From Nitrospirota bacterium (lineage in GTDB: Bacteria > Nitrospirota > Thermodesulfovibrionia > Thermodesulfovibrionales > JdFR-88): a stretch of DNA of 14,605 nt. Below, piece after piece: positions 6,395 to 12,163 of the stretch (positions are counted from its first letter, which is position 1; each line of letters opens with the position of its first letter). The translations under genes were made by a program, and so were the position numbers. The stretch is taken from assembly GCA_021790695.1 (NCBI GenBank), contig JAJYGJ010000058.1, forward strand, positions 1 through 14,605, read 5' to 3'. The notes under the pieces are model-generated. The model did not search any database, was not told the origin of the DNA, and worked only from the letters and a program-made list of their open reading frames with translations.

Positions 6395-7069
6395 TCATTG
6401 CCTGTCCCCAAGGGTCCCGGTCATCTGCTGGATCAGGTTTTTGAGCTGGGAGTCGATGCCGGTCGAAATCTCCTGCGCATCTCCGGCGATGACGCAGCCG
6501 AAGCGCTGGGCCCCGGGGTCGTTCTCAAAGACGATGTCGGCGTGCCCTCCCAATAGCTCCGGTTTGTGCCTGGAAATGGTCTCCAGCACGGAGGGGCTCG
6601 TCCGTATCGTTATCTTGCCGCCGGGCTGCATCTTCGAGAGCGCCTCCCTGACGATCCTGGTGACGGCCTCCGGGTTGACGGTAAGCTCCTCGATCACTAT
6701 CTGCCTTGCCGCGCTCATCGCAAGCTCCACGAACTGCGGCTCCATCTCGCGGACCGTCCTTTCCTTAAACGAAGCGATCTCCCGGATCAGGGTTTCAAGC
6801 TTTCCGATGAGGACAAGGGTCTTCTGCTCGCCCATCGCCAGCCCCGCCTTCTCCCCGGCCGCGAACCCTTTTTCGTAGGCCTCGCGCTCCAGTGTCTCCA
6901 GGCGGTTTGAGACCGCGACGCCCGCGCCTTTCGGAGACCCCACGGTAAAATCCGGCAGCGGGTCTCCCCGGGACTGGTCTCCCCGGGACTGGCCGGCGTC
7001 GAGCTGCGGCATCTCGAACGGCAGGACATCCCGGGACGGGCATGCGCTGATGAAATCATCAGACCACAA
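6395..7069 (-). CDS. fliH: Flagellar export ATPase regulator/stator FliH
   Basis: About 224 residues from the TTG at 7069. FliH binds the ATPase FliI and ties it to the C-ring protein FliN during type III export. After a variable head, there is an Ala/Glu/Lys coiled-coil region (LEREAYEKGFAAGEKAGLAM), typical of FliH with small-residue repeats. The C-terminal domain is conserved (VELAMSAARQIVIEELTVNP; VENDPGAQRFGCVIA-like segment; ending near DAQEISTGIDSQLKNLIQQM). The head contains an exact 15-bp duplication (6961-6990) that encodes QSRGDQSRGD. Position between fliG and fliI is canonical. The exact start is the main doubt. Confidence 0.9.
   Translation of the reverse strand: MWSDDFISACPSRDVLPFEMPQLDAGQSRGDQSRGDPLPDFTVGSPKGAGVAVSNRLETLEREAYEKGFAAGEKAGLAMGEQKTLVLIGKLETLIREIASFKERTVREMEPQFVELAMSAARQIVIEELTVNPEAVTRIVREALSKMQPGGKITIRTSPSVLETISRHKPELLGGHADIVFENDPGAQRFGCVIAGDAQEISTGIDSQLKNLIQQMTGTLGDRQ
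6961..6990. repeat. Exact 15-bp tandem duplication in the fliH 5' region
   Basis: GGTCTCCCCGGGACT occurs twice back to back (6961-6975 and 6976-6990, plus strand). It keeps frame and doubles QSRGD in the variable head of FliH. Confidence 0.9.
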
Positions 7070-8039
7070 GCTCCTCGCCTCCTTTGCCCGCAAGGATGAG
7101 CTTCCCCTCCGCTTCGAGCTTTCTTGCGGCCTTAACAATGGTCTGCTGCGCCTTTTCCACCTCGGATACCCTCACCGGGCCCTTGTTTTCCATCTCGTCC
7201 CTCAGGAGTTCCGCCCCCCTCTGGGACATGTTTTTAAAGAGCTTGTCCTTCAGGGCCTGAGAGGCCGTCTTCAGGGCCAGGACGAGGTCCTCCGTGGACA
7301 CCTCTTTCAGGAGCATCTGTATGCCCTTGTCGTCAATGTCGGCCAGATCGTCGAAGACGAACATCAGTCCGCGGACGGAGTCGGCCATCCTGGCGTCCTT
7401 TTCCTCCATCGCGCCCAGCACCTTCTGTTCGGTCGTCCTCTCGCAGTGGTTCAGTATTTCAGCCAGCGTCTTGGCGCCCTCGACCTTCTTGCCCCCGCTG
7501 CCGCCCACGTCCAGGTCCTTCAGGGCGGTGTTAAGCTCCTCGATCGCGTTTTCGGGGATGCGCTCCGTATTGGCGATCCTGAAGGAGATGTCCGTCTTCA
7601 GGTTGTCCGGAAGCAATCCGAGGACCTCCGCGGCCGTCGCCGGCTCAAGAAGACTTATAATCAGCGCGGCCGTCTGCGGGTGCTCGGCCAGCAGGAAGCT
7701 TGAAAGCGTCTTGGCGTCCACCCACTTGAGGGAATCGAGCGTATTGTCCTTCATGGCGTTTTCCAGGACCCTGTCGGCGTCCTCCACCCCCAACCCCTTG
7801 GAAAGCGCCTCCTTTATGAACTCGTCCCCGCTGACGACCACATCGCCCTTGGATATCGTATCGACAACCTCATCCAGGATGCCCTGGACGGCGGCGCGCT
7901 TTATGGAGCTCATCCTCGACATGTGCTTGGTTATCTCCTCGATATACTTTATGTTGAGGACTTTCAGCACCTCCGCCGCGGCCTCCTGGCCTATCGAGGC
8001 AAGGAATATGGCCGCCTTGTCATATCCTGAAAGGGCCAT
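7059..8039 (-). CDS. fliG: Flagellar motor switch protein FliG
   Basis: A 326-residue C-ring protein that links FliF to the stators and sets rotation sense. It starts GYDKAAIFLASIGQEAAAEV, the FliF-binding N-domain. The middle domain has the EHPQ motif at 119-122 (LLAEHPQTAALIISLLEP). The C-terminal domain has the torque helix region FDDLADIDDKGIQMLLKEVS and ALALKTASQALKDKLFKNMS, then the GPVRVSEVEKAQQTIVKAAR ending. Charged residues in the torque region are present, with Lys where enterics have Arg in the LREV motif. Length is normal. The last 11 bases overlap fliH if the TTG start of fliH is right. Confidence 0.96.
   Translation of the reverse strand: MALSGYDKAAIFLASIGQEAAAEVLKVLNIKYIEEITKHMSRMSSIKRAAVQGILDEVVDTISKGDVVVSGDEFIKEALSKGLGVEDADRVLENAMKDNTLDSLKWVDAKTLSSFLLAEHPQTAALIISLLEPATAAEVLGLLPDNLKTDISFRIANTERIPENAIEELNTALKDLDVGGSGGKKVEGAKTLAEILNHCERTTEQKVLGAMEEKDARMADSVRGLMFVFDDLADIDDKGIQMLLKEVSTEDLVLALKTASQALKDKLFKNMSQRGAELLRDEMENKGPVRVSEVEKAQQTIVKAARKLEAEGKLILAGKGGEELVV
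7078..7085 (-). promoter_or_regulatory. RBS that selects the TTG start of fliH
   Basis: AAAGGAGG within the fliG 3' end lies 8 bases before TTG 7069. No other in-frame start nearby has a comparable site, and the longest frame (to 7138) would overlap fliG by 80 bases with un-FliH-like sequence. Confidence 0.6.
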
Positions 8040-8045
8040 GGCCGC

Positions 8046-9599
8046 CTATTTTTCCTCCACCCAGTTTTTGATCATGTAGGCCGCCTCCCTCGGGTTCTCC
8101 TTCGCCCAGGTCTTGATCCCGGCGGCGGAGACGTCCTTGTCCGCACCTATCTGCGTTTTCCCTTCGGTCTGCTCGAGCAGTTTTCGCGCCTCCTCTGAAA
8201 GCTGCGGGAGGCTCGCCGGCCCGCCGCCCGGCCTGGCCAGCGCCTTCACAAGCGGCCTCACCACGAAGAGGAACACGAGGATGACGAAAACAAACGGCGC
8301 GAGGCGTTTCACGGCCGAAAGCACGGCCGGCAGAACGGAGGGTTTCGGAGCGGCGGCAAGCTCCTGCTGGATCTCCGTGCTGAAGGGCATGTTCACCACC
8401 TTCACCTGGTCTCCCCTTGCGGCGCTGAAGCCGACCGCCTGTCTCACCATATCCGCGAACTGCTTCAGGTCCTGTCCGGAGCGCGGGATGTACGTCGTTT
8501 TGCCTTTCACGGTCTTGTAGGTGCCGTCCACCAGGGCCACGACCGAAAGCCGTCTGACAACGCCCGTGGCGTTTTCTATATGGCTGGTGGTCTTGTCTAT
8601 CTCGTAATTGACGATATCGTTTTTCTTCTCGGACATGCTCGTGGAGGACGACTGCGGAACGGGCGGCTTTCCGGGCAGATTGGAAGCCGTCCCGGGTATC
8701 CCGGACGGGGCGCTCGTGGTGGACTTCTCGTCCATTGTCTGCTCGCTCCTGGCGACCTGGCTGTTGGGATCATAAAGCTGCTCTACCTTGTCCACCTTCG
8801 TGAAATCGATGTCCGCGGCCACCCTCACCTTCACGTTGTCCGGCCCCACCACCGGTTCGAGGATTCCGGCCACGCGTTTTTCCAGTTGCCGCTCGACCAT
8901 GCGCTCGTAATCGAGCTGGCCGTCCGTGAGAACGGTGTTTGGGTCCTGCGGGGCATTAAGGATGTAACCCCGGCTGTCCACGACGGAAACGTGCGCGGGG
9001 TCAAGCCCCTCCACGCTGCTCGCCACCAGGTGAACGATCCCCTGCACCTGCCCGCGCGACAGACTGATGCCGGGGACGAGTTTCAGCAGCACCGAGGCCG
9101 TGGCCTTGCCCTGCGTGCCGGTGACGAAATCGCTGTTATCGGGGATCACAAGCTGCACCCTGCAAAGCTCGATGCCCGAGATCGCCATGATCGTGCGGGC
9201 AAGCTCGCCCTGAAGGGCCCTTTTATAATCGATCCTCTGGACGAAATTCGTGGTGCCCAGATTATTTTTATCGAATATCTCAAACCCCACCCCTCCGCTC
9301 TGGGGCAGCCCCTGGGCGGCCAGTTTCAGGCGAAGGAGGTCCACCTTGTCCGCCGGGACCATCAGGCCCTCCGCGGTCGCCTTGTAAGGGATTTTATCCG
9401 CATCGAGCTTCTGCATGATGAGGCCGGCGTCCTGGTTCGTCAGGTTCGAATAGAGCAGTTCGTAATCGGGTCTTTGAAGCCAGACCAGCGAGGCGACAAC
9501 GGAAGCCAGCAGCAGGGCGGCGGCGGCAAGAAACGCCGCCTGCCTGCCCATGGGCATGGCCTTGATCCGCTCCATCATCTGCGCGACCGTTTTGGGCAT
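8046..9599 (-). CDS. fliF: Flagellar MS-ring protein FliF
   Basis: A 517-residue inner-membrane ring protein, slightly shorter than the 550-570 typical of enterics. The first membrane helix is at about 21-40 (AAFLAAAALLLASVVASLVW). The periplasmic YscJ/FliF ring-building domains follow (YELLYSNLTNQDAGLIMQKL; RALQGELARTIMAISGIE; RVQLVIPDNSDF). A low-complexity Ser/Pro/Lys loop lies near 290-325. The second helix is at about 434-450 (APFVFVILVFLFVVRPL). The cytoplasmic tail ends AKENPREAAYMIKNWVEEK, the FliG-binding segment. FliF houses the export gate and anchors the C-ring. fliG follows after only 6 bases. Confidence 0.96.
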   Translation of the reverse strand: MPKTVAQMMERIKAMPMGRQAAFLAAAALLLASVVASLVWLQRPDYELLYSNLTNQDAGLIMQKLDADKIPYKATAEGLMVPADKVDLLRLKLAAQGLPQSGGVGFEIFDKNNLGTTNFVQRIDYKRALQGELARTIMAISGIELCRVQLVIPDNSDFVTGTQGKATASVLLKLVPGISLSRGQVQGIVHLVASSVEGLDPAHVSVVDSRGYILNAPQDPNTVLTDGQLDYERMVERQLEKRVAGILEPVVGPDNVKVRVAADIDFTKVDKVEQLYDPNSQVARSEQTMDEKSTTSAPSGIPGTASNLPGKPPVPQSSSTSMSEKKNDIVNYEIDKTTSHIENATGVVRRLSVVALVDGTYKTVKGKTTYIPRSGQDLKQFADMVRQAVGFSAARGDQVKVVNMPFSTEIQQELAAAPKPSVLPAVLSAVKRLAPFVFVILVFLFVVRPLVKALARPGGGPASLPQLSEEARKLLEQTEGKTQIGADKDVSAAGIKTWAKENPREAAYMIKNWVEEK

Positions 9600-9904
9600 C
9601 AGATCTGCATCCCCATGATCTGGTCGTAAGCGCTCAGTATCTGGTTGCGGACCTCAACCATAAGCTGAAAATTCAGGTCCGCCTTCTGCATCTCGACGAT
9701 GGCCTGCGTCATGTCCCCTCCGTTTGCGAGGTTTTTCACGGCCTTGTCGGCGCTCTGCTGTACCTGGGTCACCTCGTTTATCGCGTCGTTCATCGCGTCG
9801 TCAAACCCCTTCGAGTCCGCCTTTTGCCCGCCTCCGGTCAGCCGGGCAACGCCGTCAATGCCTCCGGCCCCGCCGCCTGCCCCGCCGATCCCGATATCGG
9901 ACAT
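9599..9904 (-). CDS. fliE: Flagellar hook-basal body adaptor FliE
   Basis: A 101-residue protein that joins the MS-ring to the proximal rod. The first 30 residues are Gly-rich and variable, as is usual for FliE. The conserved C-terminal half shows FDDAMNDAINEVTQVQQSAD followed by MQKADLNFQLMVEVRNQILS and the ending YDQIMGMQI, which is diagnostic. ATG 9904 overlaps the flgC stop by one base and has a GGAGG 6 bases before the preceding GTG/ATG pair; the GTG at 9907 would add only one residue. Its stop overlaps the fliF ATG by one base, so flgC-fliE-fliF are translationally coupled. Confidence 0.95.
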   Translation of the reverse strand: MSDIGIGGAGGGAGGIDGVARLTGGGQKADSKGFDDAMNDAINEVTQVQQSADKAVKNLANGGDMTQAIVEMQKADLNFQLMVEVRNQILSAYDQIMGMQI

Positions 9905-10314
9905 CACTGGCCTCCCAACTGCAGGGCCTTGTTCAACATCGCCTTCGATATGTCGAACGTGGAGACGGACGCCTCATACGCGCGGTAGGCCGTCATCATG
10001 TCGACCATCTCTTTTATCACGCTTATATCCGGCATCTCGACAAAGCCCTTTTTGTCCGCGTCGGGGTTGCCGGGGTCGTAGACCTGCTGGAAGGCGTTTT
10101 CCTTTACCACATCGGAGACCTTCACGCCCTCCAGGTCGTCCTGGCCCGCCTGGACCGGCATCGCGGAGAAGACGACCTCCCTTTTCCGGTACGGGCCGCC
10201 ATCCGAGGACTTCGTGGACCTCGCGTTCGCCATGTTGGAGGCTATGGCGTCCATCCTCTGTCTCTCCGCATCCAGCGCCGAGGCGCTGACTTCAAGAATC
10301 CCGAAAGAATCCAT
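9904..10314 (-). CDS. flgC: Flagellar rod protein FlgC
   Basis: A 136-residue rod protein. It begins MDSFGILEVSASALDAERQR and contains the axial-family signature DAIASNMANARST, then the C-terminal motif VDMMTAYRAYEASVSTFDI shared by rod and hook proteins. FlgC with FlgB and FlgF forms the proximal rod; it is exported through the flagellar type III apparatus and has no Sec signal. Length and motifs are normal. I chose ATG 10314 over GTG 10332 because of the spaced RBS and the canonical N-terminus. The TGA at 9904-9906 overlaps the fliE ATG by one base (TGATG). Confidence 0.94.
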   Translation of the reverse strand: MDSFGILEVSASALDAERQRMDAIASNMANARSTKSSDGGPYRKREVVFSAMPVQAGQDDLEGVKVSDVVKENAFQQVYDPGNPDADKKGFVEMPDISVIKEMVDMMTAYRAYEASVSTFDISKAMLNKALQLGGQ

Positions 10315-10322
10315 TTTACTTT

Positions 10323-10329
10323 TCCCTTT
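10323..10329 (-). promoter_or_regulatory. RBS that selects the flgC ATG
   Basis: AAAGGGA lies 8 bases upstream of ATG 10314. The longer frame would start at GTG 10332 inside the flgB end, with no spaced RBS, and would add six residues not seen in typical FlgC N-termini. Confidence 0.55.
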
Positions 10330-10697
10330 CACCTCTTGAGGGCGCTTCTGTACATGTCCATGCGGTTGCCCAGCAGCTTCATGGCCCCCTCGAACAGAAG
10401 CGCGTTTTCGTTCATCTTGGCAACCTCCGTGTCCATCTGCACGTTGTTGCCGTCCTTCCAGGGGGCGGAGTCGTCCACCCGGACCGAGGCGTCGAGGCCG
10501 GGCTCCGCCGCCGCCTGCATCTGACCCGGCCCGGTCTCCGCGAGCGGGAGGGTCGCGCCCGTCAAAAAGTCTTCAAAGTTGATGTCCATGGCCTTGTAGC
10601 CGGGGGTGGCGACATTGGCGATATTGCCGGCCAGTATGCCCTGCCTCTTCATCGCGAACCTTATGAACCGTTCGAGAAGACCTTCCGCACCTGTCAT
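10329..10697 (-). CDS. flgB: Flagellar proximal rod protein FlgB
   Basis: A 122-residue rod protein of the periplasmic flagellar drive shaft. The N-terminus carries the FlgB rod signature, LAGNIANVATPGYKAMDINF, and the C-terminus ends in a helical segment (NENALLFEGAMKLLGNRMDM) that pairs with the N-terminal helix in axial flagellar proteins. The length is typical. I place the start at ATG 10697, 8 bases after a GGGAG site. A TTG at 10712 in the same frame has no RBS and would only add five residues. It is the first gene after the sigma-54 promoter and overlaps the alternative GTG of flgC. Confidence 0.93.
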   Translation of the reverse strand: MTGAEGLLERFIRFAMKRQGILAGNIANVATPGYKAMDINFEDFLTGATLPLAETGPGQMQAAAEPGLDASVRVDDSAPWKDGNNVQMDTEVAKMNENALLFEGAMKLLGNRMDMYRSALKR

Positions 10698-10732
10698 ATT
10701 TCCATCTCCCAAGCCATTTCCGGTCCTTTTAA

Positions 10733-10748
10733 TTCAATAAGCGTGCCA
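10733..10748 (-). promoter_or_regulatory. Sigma-54 (-24/-12) promoter of the flgB operon
   Basis: The minus strand reads TGGCACGCTTATTGAA, which matches the sigma-54 consensus TGGCACG-N4-TTGCA at every fixed position except the final C of the -12 element (A here). The -24 GG and -12 doublet are exactly spaced. The element lies in the 127-base gap between the sigma-54 regulator gene and flgB, about 36 bases before the flgB ATG. The flagellar gene downstream and the activator gene upstream both fit. Confidence 0.85.
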
Positions 10749-10778
10749 GGTATCAGGGTTCTTTTTCAGGCCTTTCAG

Positions 10779-10844
10779 GAAAATTCCGCGCATGAAAATT
10801 CCGAGCATGGGCGCACAAATTTTCCTATGCGGAAAAATTTTCCC
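10779..10844. repeat. AT-rich repeat block, candidate enhancer sites for the flgB promoter
   Basis: On the plus strand a 15-bp unit occurs twice in tandem with one mismatch (10780-10794 and 10795-10809; AAAATTCCGCGCATG and AAAATTCCGAGCATG). It is followed by AAATTTTCC at 10817-10825 and GGAAAAATTTTCC at 10831-10844. All four share a GGAAAATT/AATTTTCC core, some copies palindromic, spaced roughly 15-22 bases. The block begins 30 bases upstream of the -24 element of the flgB promoter and overlaps the 3' end of the regulator gene. Repeated palindromic cores upstream of a sigma-54 promoter are what activator-binding sites look like, but no protein is shown to bind here. Confidence 0.5.
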
Positions 10845-11427
10845 CATATTCCCTCAGCTTGTTCCTTATGGTCCTCACGCTGACGCCCAAAAGCCTGGCC
10901 GCCCTGGTCCTGTTGCCCTCAACGCTCTTCAGGGTACCGATTATGAGGTCTTTTTCCATGTCCCTGATCTTTCCCGTGACGGAGGGGCCGGCGTTCGGGC
11001 CGCCCTCCAGCATGAGGTCCGCCTCCCCGATGCGCGGGCCGCCTGCAAGAAAGACCGCCCTGTGGATGACGTTTTGCAGCTCCCTTATGTTGCCGCGCCA
11101 TTTCCTCGCCCGGAGGGCGGCAAGGGCAGTTTCGCTTATGCCCTCTATGTTCTTGCCCGCGGCGGCCGAATATCTGTCCGCAAAATGCCTTGCGAGGACC
11201 CCTATGTCTTCGGGCCTGTCCCTCAGCGCCGGCACCGTTACCGGAAACACGTTGAGCCTGTAGTAGAGGTCCTCGCGGAACCTTCCTTCCGAGCATTCCT
11301 TCCACAGGTCCCGGTTGGTGGTGGCGATCACCCTTGCGTCCACGGGGACCGGCGCCTTGCCGCCGATCCTGTCCACCTCCTTTTCCTGAAGCACCCTCAA
11401 AAGCTTTGCCTGGAGCACGAGGGGCAT
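10825..11427 (-). CDS. Sigma-54 dependent response regulator, 3' part of the frameshifted gene
   Basis: This frame carries the remainder of the NtrC-type activator. Family-like sequence starts at about 11472 (QLATGGTILLDEIGEMP, with Walker B LLDE); the first ATG in frame is at 11427 and has no credible separate RBS. It continues with RIGGKAPVPVDARVIATTN (sensor I), GRFREDLYYRLNVFPV (arginine finger), RKWRGNIRELQNVIHRA (sensor II) and a C-terminal Fis-type helix-turn-helix, NRTRAARLLGVSVRTIRNKL. The stop at 10825 lies within a block of AT-rich repeats upstream of flgB. It is almost certainly one gene with 11397-12146 and is unlikely to be made as a separate protein. Sequence quality remains good to the end, so the lesion looks recent, artefactual or reversible rather than old decay. 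Confidence 0.85.
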   Translation of the reverse strand: MPLVLQAKLLRVLQEKEVDRIGGKAPVPVDARVIATTNRDLWKECSEGRFREDLYYRLNVFPVTVPALRDRPEDIGVLARHFADRYSAAAGKNIEGISETALAALRARKWRGNIRELQNVIHRAVFLAGGPRIGEADLMLEGGPNAGPSVTGKIRDMEKDLIIGTLKSVEGNRTRAARLLGVSVRTIRNKLREYGENFSA

Positions 11428-12146
11428 CTCCCCGATCTCATCGAGGAGGATGGTGCCGCCCGTGGCCAGTTGCCTTTTTTCCTCTCCGAGGCCCCCGTGA
11501 AAGAGCCTTTCTCATGGCCGAAAAGCTCCGATTCGAGGAGGTTTTCGGGAATGGCCGCGCAGTTGACCGCCACGAAGGGCCCCTCCGACCTGCGGCTCGC
11601 CATGTGTATGTGCCTTGCCAGAAGCTCCTTGCCCGTGCCCGATTCCCCCTGGATAAGTATGGTTATGTCCGAGCCCGCGAGCCTTCCGGCAAGCTCCACG
11701 GTCTTCTTCATCCCGGGGTCCGCAGTGATTATTTCCCGTCCGCCCTCAGGCCCGGTCTCGCCGGCCCGGACGATGGACTCCACCGATTTTTTGAGCCTTT
11801 CAAACGGGAAGGGCTTCACAAGAAAGTCCGTAGCCCCCTCCTTCATCATCTCAACGGCCGTCTCGACCGTGCCGAAACCGGTTATGACGAGCACGGGCAG
11901 CGGACCCACGCCGCGCCTTATCTCCTTGACAAGCGCCAGCCCGTCCATCCTGGGCATCCTCATATCGGTGACGACGAGACTGAATTCCCGCCCCGGCTCC
12001 CGGAGCCTTTCCATGCCATCCTCGCCGTTTTCAGAGAGGACAACCTCGTAGCCCATCCGTTCGATTGATTCCTTGAGGGCCAGCCTCATCTGCGGATCGT
12101 CGTCCACCACGAGAATCGATCTCGGGTTCATCTGCGCGGATTGCAA
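11397..12146 (-). CDS. Sigma-54 dependent flagellar response regulator (FleR/FlgR/NtrC type), 5' part of a frameshifted gene
   Basis: This is the N-terminal part of an NtrC-family activator. Residues 11-125 form a receiver domain: acidic pocket VVDDDP (D15-D17), phospho-acceptor D61 in VVTDMRMP, T89 and K111. The AAA+ domain begins near 135, with Walker A GESGTGKE at 167-174, the NCAAIPENLLESELFGHEKG stretch and the sigma-54 contact loop GSFTGA at 214-219 (usual form GAFTGA, here Ala to Ser). After SERKKGN the frame departs from the family and runs about 25 unrelated residues to a stop at 11397. The matching continuation is found in another frame at 10825-11472. TTG start at 12146, chosen by the strong RBS. 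As written, the product lacks Walker B, the arginine finger and the DNA-binding domain, so it could not activate transcription. The intact gene would be the partner of the adjacent kinase and the activator of the sigma-54 promoters at 10733-10748 and 3716-3731. Confidence 0.85.
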   Translation of the reverse strand: MQSAQMNPRSILVVDDDPQMRLALKESIERMGYEVVLSENGEDGMERLREPGREFSLVVTDMRMPRMDGLALVKEIRRGVGPLPVLVITGFGTVETAVEMMKEGATDFLVKPFPFERLKKSVESIVRAGETGPEGGREIITADPGMKKTVELAGRLAGSDITILIQGESGTGKELLARHIHMASRRSEGPFVAVNCAAIPENLLESELFGHEKGSFTGASERKKGNWPRAAPSSSMRSGRCPSCSRQSF

Positions 12147-12155
12147 TTTGAATTT

Positions 12156-12163
12156 ACCTCCTT
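12156..12163 (-). promoter_or_regulatory. Strong RBS that selects a TTG start for the response regulator
   Basis: AAGGAGGT reads on the minus strand 9 bases before TTG at 12146. The first in-frame ATG (12131) would lie 24 bases away, so the TTG is the better start. The site overlaps the kinase stop codon, which favours coupled translation of kinase and regulator. Confidence 0.75.

Noticed and set aside
7070..7138. Longer fliH beginning within fliG
   Set aside because: The extra residues are Ser/Arg-rich fliG-antiphase sequence with no RBS; the TTG at 7069 has an excellent one.
11470..11485. Programmed -1 ribosomal frameshift in the regulator
   Set aside because: The in-frame heptamer is G-AAA-AAA, not a canonical X-XXY-YYZ slippery site. 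The joined product would still lack two residues of a highly conserved loop, and no regulator of this family is known to need it. A 7-base deletion explains more.
10792..12051. 419-residue open frame on the plus strand
   Set aside because: It is antisense to the sigma-54 regulator gene, including both sides of the frameshift. His/Arg/Pro-rich composition without any family likeness marks it as a shadow.
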